In this document: one piece after another, positions 57,027 to 64,000 of the stretch
Layout of the letters: each line of letters begins with the position of its first letter
Position numbering within the stretch: the stretch's first letter is position 1
Source of the DNA: Roseicyclus marinus
GTDB taxonomy: Bacteria > Pseudomonadota > Alphaproteobacteria > Rhodobacterales > Rhodobacteraceae
Length of the DNA stretch: 64,000 nt
Direction of reading: 5' to 3'
Assembly (NCBI RefSeq): GCF_030163795.1
Contig: NZ_JASJOF010000008.1
Coordinates: 1 to 64,000 of the forward strand
Program-made: the position numbers and the translations under genes
The notes under the pieces: model-generated
What the model was told of the DNA's origin: nothing
The model's input: only the letters and a program-made list of their open reading frames with translations
The model's database searches: none

Positions 57027-57218
57027 ATGGGGGCCTGCCCTATCGACCTGTCGGGCATGTCCAGTCTTTCGGGGATCGAGGGTTTCGACGCTTTCATGGG
57101 CTCGGGCGCTGTGCGCATCGTCGCGGGCGGTGTGCTCGCCACAACCGGCGAGGCGATGTCGATCCTTCTTGCGGGCGTTCTGTTTGACGATCTGGGCGCC
57201 GATCATTTCGTGTTCTGA
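57027..57218 (+). CDS. Hypothetical small protein
   Basis: A 63-residue reading with a hydrophobic middle (GAVRIVAGGVLATTGEAMSI, then LLAGVLFDDLGA). G/C at third positions is frequent, as in true genes here. No ribosome site is visible, and no family is recognised. It is the only coding candidate in the 369-bp gap between 56917 and tRNA-Gly; the remainder of that gap shows nothing. Confidence 0.3.
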   Translation: MGACPIDLSGMSSLSGIEGFDAFMGSGAVRIVAGGVLATTGEAMSILLAGVLFDDLGADHFVF

Positions 57219-57285
57219 GGCACCGCATCCGAAGGACCGACCGGCTTGACGATCCTGCCATGCGGGTCTAGCAGTCCTTCCGTGC

Positions 57286-57359
57286 GCGGGCGTTGTGTAA
57301 TGGTAAGACCCTTGCCTTCCAAGCAAGAGATACGGGTTCGATTCCCGTCGCCCGCTCCA
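57286..57359 (+). tRNA. tRNA-Gly (TCC)
   Basis: Acceptor GCGGGCG/CGCCCGC, D arm GTGT.../AGAC, anticodon stem TTGC/GCAA with loop CTTCCAA (TCC), T arm ACGGG/CCCGT with TTCGATT. Encoded CCA end. The total of 74 nt is normal for tRNA-Gly. Confidence 0.95.
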
Positions 57360-57582
57360 GATCCCCGCCCCACAGCGAAAGATCCCGCGGTAATTTCCGG
57401 ACGTCGTAGGGACGCTGCGCCCGCCTCTGTGGACCAGGCAAAGTTCCATAACGACCGCGCGTGCGTACTTTGGATTGAACCGCGCAACTTATCGAGATAG
57501 TTTGCACACACCAGTATTTGGTCGTAGTCATTGTCTTCCGCGCGCTTGGCGTATCTGCGCTTTCACAAAGAAAGACAGAACC

Positions 57583-58722
57583 ATGCGTTCCCTCTGGCCT
57601 CTCTCCCTGCATCAGATCGTGCCGGTCACGGTCTTGTTGTGCATCATAGGCGGCGCGTCTTTGTTCCTGTCGCTGGTCGCTCTCGGGGAAACGATTGCCG
57701 AAGTCACCCGCGAGGGCGGGCCATCGACTCCGTGGACGGCCACGCAGGTGGATGCAACCCTGTCGGAATTCCGGACGGATATCATCTTGGCCAGCCAAGC
57801 GACGGATGGCGACGCCGCCCGGCAGGTCCGGCTTTCCTTTGACCATCTCAACACCCACCTGAACGAACTGGATCAGGCACGGACGCAGGACATCTTGGAA
57901 CGCGCGAATGCAGGTGACGTCGTTCCCTCCCTCTTTTCCACGCGCGACGAGATGGCCGAAATCATCGCGAACACCCCGTCGTTGGGGGATTCGGAACTGT
58001 CGCGCCTTTACGATCTCGCGACCGAGGCGCAACGCCGGTGGCATCCCTATACCCCAGTGATCCTCGAAGCCGCGCGCCTTGACGAACTCTACCGGTTGGA
58101 GATCGCCACCTCGGCCCTTGGCGATGCACGCAATCACCTGTTGTTCGGGTTGTTCGCCGCGATCGGCGCGGGCCTTGCGGTCACCATCTCCTCCGTCGTG
58201 GCGCAACGGAACAAGCAGCTGCTCGACCAGATCGCCCATGACAAGCTGACAGGCTGCTATTCGCGGCGCGGTTTCGAAGAAATCGTGGCCCAGAAACTGC
58301 GCGACAAGGAGCAACTGTCGATTGCCGTGATCGACATAAACGGCCTCAAGAAGATCAACGACACGCAGGGCCATTCTGCGGGCGATACCTATATCCGATA
58401 CATCGGACATGCCCTGCGTGACGGGTTCCGCAAGGATGATTGCGTGGCCCGGGCCGGCGGCGACGAATTCTGGATCGCGGCCAAGGCCGCGCAAGAGGTC
58501 ATCGAAACCAAGCTTCGGGACATCGAGCGCAGCATGACCGACAGCGCGCCGGACGATGACACCCGGCCCAAGGGCTATGGCTTCTCCTTCGGGGTCGCCT
58601 CGCTGTCGGACTATCCCGATGTCGAGGCGACGATCGCCGAAGCGGATCGGCGCATGTACGACCAGAAAGAAGCAATCCGCAGGCCCCGGCTCGTGGCCGC
58701 CGGATCGGCGCAACCCTCCTGA
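57583..58722 (+). CDS. Membrane diguanylate cyclase
   Basis: Makes cyclic di-GMP from two GTP. Length 379 residues. A membrane helix (about 12-35), a helical sensor region (36-185, probably periplasmic), a second membrane helix (about 187-206) and a GGDEF domain (215-379). The active site AGGDEF is intact (292-296), and an inhibitory RxxD site (Arg283-Asp286) stands five residues before it, so the product can feed back. MRSLWP is chosen as start because the first helix follows. It faces the EAL protein, 25 bp apart. Confidence 0.85.
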   Translation: MRSLWPLSLHQIVPVTVLLCIIGGASLFLSLVALGETIAEVTREGGPSTPWTATQVDATLSEFRTDIILASQATDGDAARQVRLSFDHLNTHLNELDQARTQDILERANAGDVVPSLFSTRDEMAEIIANTPSLGDSELSRLYDLATEAQRRWHPYTPVILEAARLDELYRLEIATSALGDARNHLLFGLFAAIGAGLAVTISSVVAQRNKQLLDQIAHDKLTGCYSRRGFEEIVAQKLRDKEQLSIAVIDINGLKKINDTQGHSAGDTYIRYIGHALRDGFRKDDCVARAGGDEFWIAAKAAQEVIETKLRDIERSMTDSAPDDDTRPKGYGFSFGVASLSDYPDVEATIAEADRRMYDQKEAIRRPRLVAAGSAQPS

Positions 58723-58747
58723 CGAAAGCCATGACTGCCGCGCAAGG

Positions 58748-60529
58748 TCAGGACGCGCCGCCGGTTCGTTCCGCCCGCTGTCGCGTCAGCCATTTCAAAA
58801 GGTCTTCCGATGACATCGGGCGCGCGTACAGGTAACCTTGCACGATATCGAAACCCTGCTCCTCCAGAAAGGCTTCGGCGGTGCGGGTTTCGACGCCTTC
58901 GGCAACGACACGCGTGCCCATGCGTTTGCAGACGGCAGCGGTCATGGAGGAAATCGCCGCGCTCGCCTGGTTGTCAGGAAGATCGCGGACAAAGGACTGG
59001 TCGAGCTTGACCGTGTCCATCGGGAAATTCTTGAGATAAAGCATCGAGGAATAGCCGGTTCCGAAATCGTCGATGGCCAGCCGGAACCCGAAGGCATGCA
59101 GATCCTCGAGCGCGCGCGTGTTCATGACAGTATCGTCCATCAGGGCGGTTTCGGTGATTTCCAACTCGATCCGCGCGGGTGCTATCCCGTAACGCCCCGG
59201 TAACGCCTTGAGAAAGGCCATGAACTCGGTGTTGGTCAGCAACGAGGGCGCAATGTTCAGGGCCAATTCCAGATCGAACCCCTGCGCCTCGAGCGCCGCG
59301 ATATCCGCCATCGCGGTCTGCGCCACGAACCGCGTCATGTCGTCGATCAGGTTGGTCTTTTCGATGATCGGGACGAAAAACGCGGGCGGAATGTTCCCGA
59401 AAAATGAATTGCGCCAGCGGATCAACGCCTCGACCCCCATCGGTTTACCAGTCGCGAGGTTCACCTTGGGTTGAAAATGCACCCGCAATTCCCCGACCCG
59501 CAGCGCCCGCTCGAAATCAGACAGCAGAACGAAACCGCGCGTGACGGCATGGTCATAGCTGCCCCTGTAGCGGGCGATGCGTCGCCCTTCGTTGCGGGCA
59601 AGGTTGAGGGCGGCCATCGCCTTGCGGAAGGCCTGCCCCTCGGTCCGATCCTCCTCGGTCAGCTTGGCGACCCCATAGCGCGGCAGCAGCATCAGGGCGA
59701 AGGTGTCGATCGGCATCGACTGGGGCATGAACCGCTCGATGTCCTTTGCAAAGGAATGAACGCTGCGGCGCCCCTTCGGCAAGGTGACGGCGAAGGTCGC
59801 GCCGTGGATCCGCGTAACCAGCCGATCAGGCCCCATCGCAGCCTGCAGTGTTTGTCCAATCTCGAAAATGGCCTTGTTCGACGCCTCGATCCCCAACGCG
59901 CGCAGCACGGAGGACAGGCCCTCGTAGGCGATCACGACGGCATAGGCCGGCGGATCGAGCCTGGCCTCGGAATCCTTGCCCGCCACAAGGCGCAACGCCG
60001 CGATGGGGGACAGCAGGCCCGAGACCGGATCGATCCGTTCCCGCGCGATCAGATCCTGCTGCCGCTGATACATCAGCGTCGACAAAAGACCCGTGAAGCC
60101 CCCGATCAACAGGAACATCACCAGACGGAAGATCCAGGCCTGCGTGGCCTGCATCACCCCGTTGTCCACGTCGAGCGGCATGTAAGGGCCGACGCTCAAT
60201 CCGGCGATCAGGCCCGCGATCAGACCGCCGGGCACCTTGAACACCGCGGCCGACAGGATCACGGGCAACAACAGGACATGCGGATAGGGATAGGCGGTGC
60301 CCCCCGTCTCGTAGACCACGACGCTTCCGGCGAAGATCGACAAAAGGACCAGAACGCCGATCCCGATCCAGATCGGGCGAGACCCGATGGTCGGCCGAAA
60401 GATGACCGCTCGCATCGAACGCCCGGGAAGACCACCGGAAACGACGGACGTTCCGCCATCTGAACCCGGCATCCGCCTGCCGTTCTCCGGCAGACGTGGC
60501 GACAAGGAGGTCGACGGGGAATCGGCCAT
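58748..60529 (-). CDS. EAL phosphodiesterase with degenerate GGDEF and membrane domain
   Basis: Cyclic di-GMP hydrolase candidate of 593 residues. Membrane segments lie between about 50 and 155 (four helices). A degenerate GGDEF domain (165-325) has HGATF (242-246) instead of GGDEF and cannot be a cyclase. The EAL domain (335-590) keeps catalytic sets: GVEALIRW (Glu367), ELEITETALMDD, AIDDFGTGYSSMLYL, VKLDQSFVRDL and VVAEGVET. The start is supported by AAGGTGG. It is convergent with the cyclase, so the two may balance the same pool. Confidence 0.87.
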   Translation of the reverse strand: MADSPSTSLSPRLPENGRRMPGSDGGTSVVSGGLPGRSMRAVIFRPTIGSRPIWIGIGVLVLLSIFAGSVVVYETGGTAYPYPHVLLLPVILSAAVFKVPGGLIAGLIAGLSVGPYMPLDVDNGVMQATQAWIFRLVMFLLIGGFTGLLSTLMYQRQQDLIARERIDPVSGLLSPIAALRLVAGKDSEARLDPPAYAVVIAYEGLSSVLRALGIEASNKAIFEIGQTLQAAMGPDRLVTRIHGATFAVTLPKGRRSVHSFAKDIERFMPQSMPIDTFALMLLPRYGVAKLTEEDRTEGQAFRKAMAALNLARNEGRRIARYRGSYDHAVTRGFVLLSDFERALRVGELRVHFQPKVNLATGKPMGVEALIRWRNSFFGNIPPAFFVPIIEKTNLIDDMTRFVAQTAMADIAALEAQGFDLELALNIAPSLLTNTEFMAFLKALPGRYGIAPARIELEITETALMDDTVMNTRALEDLHAFGFRLAIDDFGTGYSSMLYLKNFPMDTVKLDQSFVRDLPDNQASAAISSMTAAVCKRMGTRVVAEGVETRTAEAFLEEQGFDIVQGYLYARPMSSEDLLKWLTRQRAERTGGAS

Positions 60530-60729
60530 GACGGAACGCCACCTTGCTTGATCCCAACATGGGAGCTGAACCAGTGAACGCATACCAACCGACTGGTAGC
60601 CTACTGATTTTTCGCAAGACTGCCTAGCATGCAATCATACCGCAGGGCTTGGTTCGGGGCGCGCCCCACGGGCTCGAAAAGCGAGGCGGACGGCCTCGCA
60701 CTTCCCCATGAGCCCGCGCCCCTGCCCGC

Positions 60730-61395
60730 TCAGGCGGCGATGGGCCGCGTCAGGCCCTCGCCCTCGGCACGGTTGGAATTGACGGTCGGATCGACGCGCC
60801 AGCGGTCGTAGAACCCTTCCGGTGCGGGGCGCATCAGAGGGGCGGCCTTTTCGCCCGTCTCGCCCAGCCAGCGGGCCCAGTCGCCCGGCGCCAGGACGAC
60901 CGGTTCACGGTGATGGGTCGCAGCCATCCAGTCGCTCGCCCCCGTGGTGACGATGGCGCAGGCCGTCACGCGGTCGTCGCCCTGCCCCCAGTCCTGCCAG
61001 ATCCCCGCAAAGACCAGCGGCCCCTCGCCCTTTGCCACGAAATACCACGGCAGACGATTTCCGTCCGCGTCCTTGGTCCATTCGTAGAATCCCGTGGCGG
61101 GGATCAGGCAGCGCCGTTCGCGCACGGCGGCGCGAAAGGCGGGCTTTTCCGCGATGGTCTCGGCGCGCGCATTGATCAAAAGCGGGCCGTCCGTGGGCGT
61201 CTTGTACCAATGCGGCACGAACCCCCAGCGCATCGGGCGCAGCCGTCGCCCCCGGGGGCCCGACGTCACCACGCCCACGGCCTGCGTCGGGCAGATGTTG
61301 TAGCGTGGCACGTCGGGCAGGTCGTTCGAGGGCGCGGCCTGAAACAGTCGCGCCATCGCGTCATCGGGGTGGGTCATGGTCATGCGCCCGCACAT
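60730..61395 (-). CDS. SOS response-associated peptidase, YedK/HMCES type
   Basis: Shields abasic sites in single-stranded DNA by covalent attachment through Cys2. Length 221 residues. Cys2 (MCGRM), Asn75 and Arg77 in LLINARAET, Glu105 in TGFYEWTK and His161 in THHREPVVL are the expected active-site set; the last motif has Glu where Met is usual (HxRMP). No LexA box was identified upstream. It is monocistronic. Confidence 0.9.
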   Translation of the reverse strand: MCGRMTMTHPDDAMARLFQAAPSNDLPDVPRYNICPTQAVGVVTSGPRGRRLRPMRWGFVPHWYKTPTDGPLLINARAETIAEKPAFRAAVRERRCLIPATGFYEWTKDADGNRLPWYFVAKGEGPLVFAGIWQDWGQGDDRVTACAIVTTGASDWMAATHHREPVVLAPGDWARWLGETGEKAAPLMRPAPEGFYDRWRVDPTVNSNRAEGEGLTRPIAA

Positions 61396-61469
61396 GGGCC
61401 ACAGCCTAGATCATGACGCACAAGCCGGGAAAGCCGGTTCTGGCGACCGGCACCGCCTCATGCCCCGGT

Positions 61470-61634
61470 TCAACGCCCATAGACGTGTTTCCAGGCGATC
61501 TGTTCCGCATCCTCGCGGAAGATGCCGATATCCCATGCCATTTCGCGCGGCAGGCTCGAAATTTCGCGGACGGTCTGGTTATAGGCCGCGCGTTTCGCGG
61601 CGGCGGCGCGCAGGCGGGTGATCATCGAAACCAT
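61470..61634 (-). CDS. DUF1127 small protein
   Basis: Small protein of 54 residues with the DUF1127 (YjiS-like) pattern: a basic helix MITRLRAAAAKRAAYNQTVR, then EISSLPREMAWDIGIFREDA, and a short end KHVYGR. Relatives in alphaproteobacteria act in RNA turnover and phosphate or carbon metabolism in some cases. AAAGGAG is ideally placed before the ATG. Confidence 0.85.
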   Translation of the reverse strand: MVSMITRLRAAAAKRAAYNQTVREISSLPREMAWDIGIFREDAEQIAWKHVYGR

Positions 61635-61746
61635 CGGTGGCTCCTTTCCAACATCATTCATCTCTTTGTGGGATGGATATGGTGGCGCTAACGGAACCAA
61701 CAATTGTCCCGATCCGAAACCCGCCCTGCACCTGCTGCATGGCACG

Positions 61747-61779
61747 AAAAGGCCGGCGCGAGGATCCCCCGCGCCGGCC
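61747..61779 (-). terminator. Rho-independent terminator after the nucleotidase gene
   Basis: On the minus strand a 10-bp stem, GGCCGGCGCG (61779-61770) pairing with CGCGCCGGCC (61760-61751), is followed by TTTT. It lies 22 bp after the stop of the ushA-like gene. Confidence 0.75.
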
Positions 61780-61800
61780 CGTCCTTAACCCTGTCGCCGT

Positions 61801-63411
61801 TTACTCGACGGTGGCGATCCGCCCGTCGGTATAGGGCGTGTAGGGGCTGTTTTCGCCGATATAGGTCGCCACGACCTCTTCCAGACCGGGGCCGAAGTCA
61901 TAGGCATTCATGCCGTTGGTGGCAAAGACGCTGTAGCCGTCGCCGCCGCCGCGCATGAAGTTGTTGGACACGACGCCATAGGTCGCCGCCGGATCCAGCG
62001 CCTCCCAGGTGCCGCCCATGTCGACCTCGGCCGACACGATCCGCGCGCCCGGTTCCCCCGCCGGGTTCCAGGTGAAGCGCATCCCCGACACCTGAGGGAA
62101 GCGGCCCGCCACTTCCTCGACCTGGCTCACGCCGTTTTCCAGCGCGGCCAGCACATCGGCGCCGGTCAGCTGAAAGGTCGCCAGCGCATTCTGGAACGGC
62201 AGGACGGTAAACACCTCGCCCATCGTCACCTCGCCCGCGTCGATCGAGGCGCGCAGGCCCCCGCTGTTGGCGATAGCGATCTGGATGCCCTGGTCGGCGA
62301 CGCGCTGCAGCATGGCATCGGCCACCAGATTGCCCATCGGGCATTCCATCACGCGGCAAACGCTGCGGTCGCCCTCGATGAAATCCGAGGTCTCGCCCAC
62401 GGCGACGGCCATGGCGACATCGATCTCGCCGCCCAGTTCCGCGATACGGGCGGCAATCGTCTCGTCCGGCACCACGCTGGCATCGAGCAGCATTGTGTTG
62501 CCATCGGCATAAACCACCTCGCCCGCGTCATCGAAGGTGACGGCCAGGTGGCCAAGGTAGCGCGAATAGGCGCCTGCCTGAACGATCGGCACCATCGCCC
62601 CCTCGGGGTTCGAGATCCAAAGCGGATAGGGGCCGTCGCGGTCCGGATCGTCCTTGCTCAGATAGGTGTGCGAATGGCCGCCCACGATCACGTCCAGCCC
62701 GGTGACGGCTTCGGCGATCCGGATATCGGCGGGCAGGCCCACATGGGTCAGCGCGATGATCATCGAAACGCCTTCGGCGGTCAGGGCATCCACATCGGCC
62801 TGCAGCGCCGCGATCTCTTCCTCGAAGACGACACTGTCCCCGGGCGAGGAAATCTCCATCGTGTCGCGCGTCAGCGCCGAAACGATGCCGACCTGCATCC
62901 CGTTCACCTCAAGCACCAGCCGGTCGCCAACCCGCCCGTTCAGCACCGGATCGGCGCTGACATCGAGGTTGCCCGACACCACAGGGAAGCTGACCGTATC
63001 GAGCAGCGGCAACAGCCCCTCGGGACCGTTGTTGAACTCGTGATTGCCCAGCGCCATCGCGTCGAAGCCGATGGCTTCCATGAACTCGGCCTCGGCCGCG
63101 CCGCGATAGGTGGTGAAGAACAGGCTGCCCTGATATTGGTCACCCGCATCCAGAACCAGCACGTTCTCGCCCGCGGCCTGCAGATCGCCGCGCAACGTGT
63201 TGATTGCCGTGGCCACACGCGCCACACCCCCGAAACACTCCCCTGCCGCTTCGTTCTCTGCCGAACAGGTCGACCCCGACCCCGAGATCGACTGGATCCG
63301 GCTGTGCAGGTCGTTGATGTGCAGGATATGCAGCGTGGTTTCCGCCGCAACCGGTGCGGCCATTGACAGGCCCGCAACCATCGCGGTGGACCCAAGGATT
63401 CGTGCAAGCAT
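61801..63411 (-). CDS. ushA: Periplasmic 5'-nucleotidase/UDP-sugar hydrolase (UshA type)
   Basis: Metallophosphoesterase of 536 residues that removes phosphate from nucleotides in the periplasm. The signal peptide ends PVAA (about 23). Metal-binding motifs are ILHINDLHSR (Asp, His), LDAGDQYQGS, ALGNHEFNNG and VGGHSHTYL. The C-terminal substrate domain includes IANSGGLRASI and SNNFMRGGGDGYSVF. Cys49 and Cys59 may form a disulphide. It is followed by a strong terminator. A more general 5'-nucleotidase role is equally possible. Confidence 0.87.
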   Translation of the reverse strand: MLARILGSTAMVAGLSMAAPVAAETTLHILHINDLHSRIQSISGSGSTCSAENEAAGECFGGVARVATAINTLRGDLQAAGENVLVLDAGDQYQGSLFFTTYRGAAEAEFMEAIGFDAMALGNHEFNNGPEGLLPLLDTVSFPVVSGNLDVSADPVLNGRVGDRLVLEVNGMQVGIVSALTRDTMEISSPGDSVVFEEEIAALQADVDALTAEGVSMIIALTHVGLPADIRIAEAVTGLDVIVGGHSHTYLSKDDPDRDGPYPLWISNPEGAMVPIVQAGAYSRYLGHLAVTFDDAGEVVYADGNTMLLDASVVPDETIAARIAELGGEIDVAMAVAVGETSDFIEGDRSVCRVMECPMGNLVADAMLQRVADQGIQIAIANSGGLRASIDAGEVTMGEVFTVLPFQNALATFQLTGADVLAALENGVSQVEEVAGRFPQVSGMRFTWNPAGEPGARIVSAEVDMGGTWEALDPAATYGVVSNNFMRGGGDGYSVFATNGMNAYDFGPGLEEVVATYIGENSPYTPYTDGRIATVE

Positions 63412-63534
63412 TGTTGCTCTCCCGTATGTGTTGGACAGAGATCAGACTGACCGCCCCGGCGGGCCAAGTAAAGCGGAACGGTGACGCTTGCGTAACACTT
63501 GACGGCGGGTCATCCGCGCGCCAATGGAGGGCCC

Positions 63535-63870
63535 ATGCGCATCTACAAGATCCTTCACCGGGCCGAATGGGCCGACCTTGACGCCCACGGCGAAACCGCG
63601 GGCGCGCCCGTCGATGTCACGGACGGCTTCATCCACTTCTCGACCGCCGAACAGGTCGCTGAGACTGCGGCGCGCCATTTCGCGGGACAAGACGGCCTGA
63701 TCCTCGCCGCCTTCGAGGCCGAGGCCTTGGGCGAGGCTCTCGTCTGGGAACCGTCCCGCGGAGGCGCGCTTTTCCCGCATCTCTACGGGCCCTTGCGCCG
63801 CGCCGATGTGCTCTGGCACGCACCCCTGCCGCTTCAGGGCGGCAGCCATGCATTCCCAGCGGACCTCTGA
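63535..63870 (+). CDS. DUF952 family protein
   Basis: Protein of 111 residues and unknown function. The family pattern is clear: [13 protein letters not shown] at the start, [20 protein letters not shown] with a conserved His, then [15 protein letters not shown]. It is related in fold to ADP-ribosyl-transfer-type proteins in some classifications, but no activity is shown here. GGAGGG precedes the ATG. It overlaps the next gene in a likely operon with pyrD. Confidence 0.88.
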   Translation: MRIYKILHRAEWADLDAHGETAGAPVDVTDGFIHFSTAEQVAETAARHFAGQDGLILAAFEAEALGEALVWEPSRGGALFPHLYGPLRRADVLWHAPLPLQGGSHAFPADL

Positions 63871-64000
63871 CAGAATGTGGGAGCGTTTCGGCCTATCGGT
63901 GATGCAGCGCATGGACCCCGAGCGCGCCCATGCACTGGCCATTTCCGCCCTGCGCACCGGCCTCCTGCCCGCACCCGGCCCGGTCACCTCGCCCCGGCTC
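63848..64000 (+). CDS. pyrD: Dihydroorotate dehydrogenase (quinone), N-terminal part
   Basis: Partial: runs off the right edge after 51 codons. [21 protein letters not shown] is followed by [19 protein letters not shown], as in class 2 enzymes of pyrimidine synthesis that feed electrons to quinone. Two starts are possible, 63848 (within the DUF952 end, with AGGGCGGC upstream) and 63875; the first is used as it has the better ribosome site. Confidence 0.75.
   Translation, partial: MHSQRTSDRMWERFGLSVMQRMDPERAHALAISALRTGLLPAPGPVTSPRL

Overview
The window looks like chromosomal DNA of a high-G+C alphaproteobacterium of the Rhodobacterales (Rhodobacter/Roseobacter relatives). The assignment rests on gene content and order: a sorbitol/mannitol cassette of the Rhodobacter smo type, the run infA-maf-RNase G-yacG-tRNA-Phe, hisD followed by a UPF0262 gene, and murA followed by a DUF2948 gene. 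All functions are read from motifs and recalled family patterns; no database search was possible.

Left part (1-16.8 kb), accessory metabolism. A FIST-domain gene runs off the left edge. A cyanate module follows: cynA, cynB and cynD for uptake and cynS for decomposition, with a terminator after cynS. It is divergent from a PAS regulator built like a sigma-54 activator but with a broken sigma-54 contact loop. A 33-bp dyad lies between the two. Next come a secreted Gly/Asn-rich protein and a five-gene operon (11977 down to 7296): a FecCD-type metal/cofactor importer plus two uncharacterised proteins, every junction being an ATGA overlap. Then come a fructose-type ABC importer (frcB, frcC, frcA) and a divergent ROK repressor around a 41-bp dyad.

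Middle (16.9-30.5 kb), mostly housekeeping. tRNA-Phe, yacG, RNase G, maf, infA, hisD, murA and several small families lie almost all on the minus strand, with an mltB-type lytic transglycosylase inserted on the opposite strand. A tRNA-Thr has its 3' tail copied in a 108-bp tandem duplication. Beside it is a two-partner-secretion transporter with a small proline/threonine-rich repeat exoprotein.

Polyol region (30.7-51.4 kb). The smo operon (regulator, smoE, smoF, smoG, smoK, smoS, mtlK) imports sorbitol/mannitol and oxidises it to fructose or another ketose. A divergent xylulokinase may feed the products onward. Next is a glycerol block: glpR divergent from glpD-S-T-P-Q-U-V-K and an iron-ADH-like gene. 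Operator-like dyads precede smoE, xylB and glpD.

Right part (51.4-64 kb), mixed. It holds a YcaQ-type protein, an acyl-CoA synthetase, an MsbA-type exporter, tRNA-Gly, a convergent pair of cyclic-di-GMP genes (a synthase with an intact GGDEF site and an EAL protein with a decayed GGDEF), an SRAP protein, a DUF1127 protein, a UshA-type nucleotidase, a DUF952 protein and the start of pyrD, cut by the window edge. No insertion sequence, prophage, CRISPR array or rRNA was seen.
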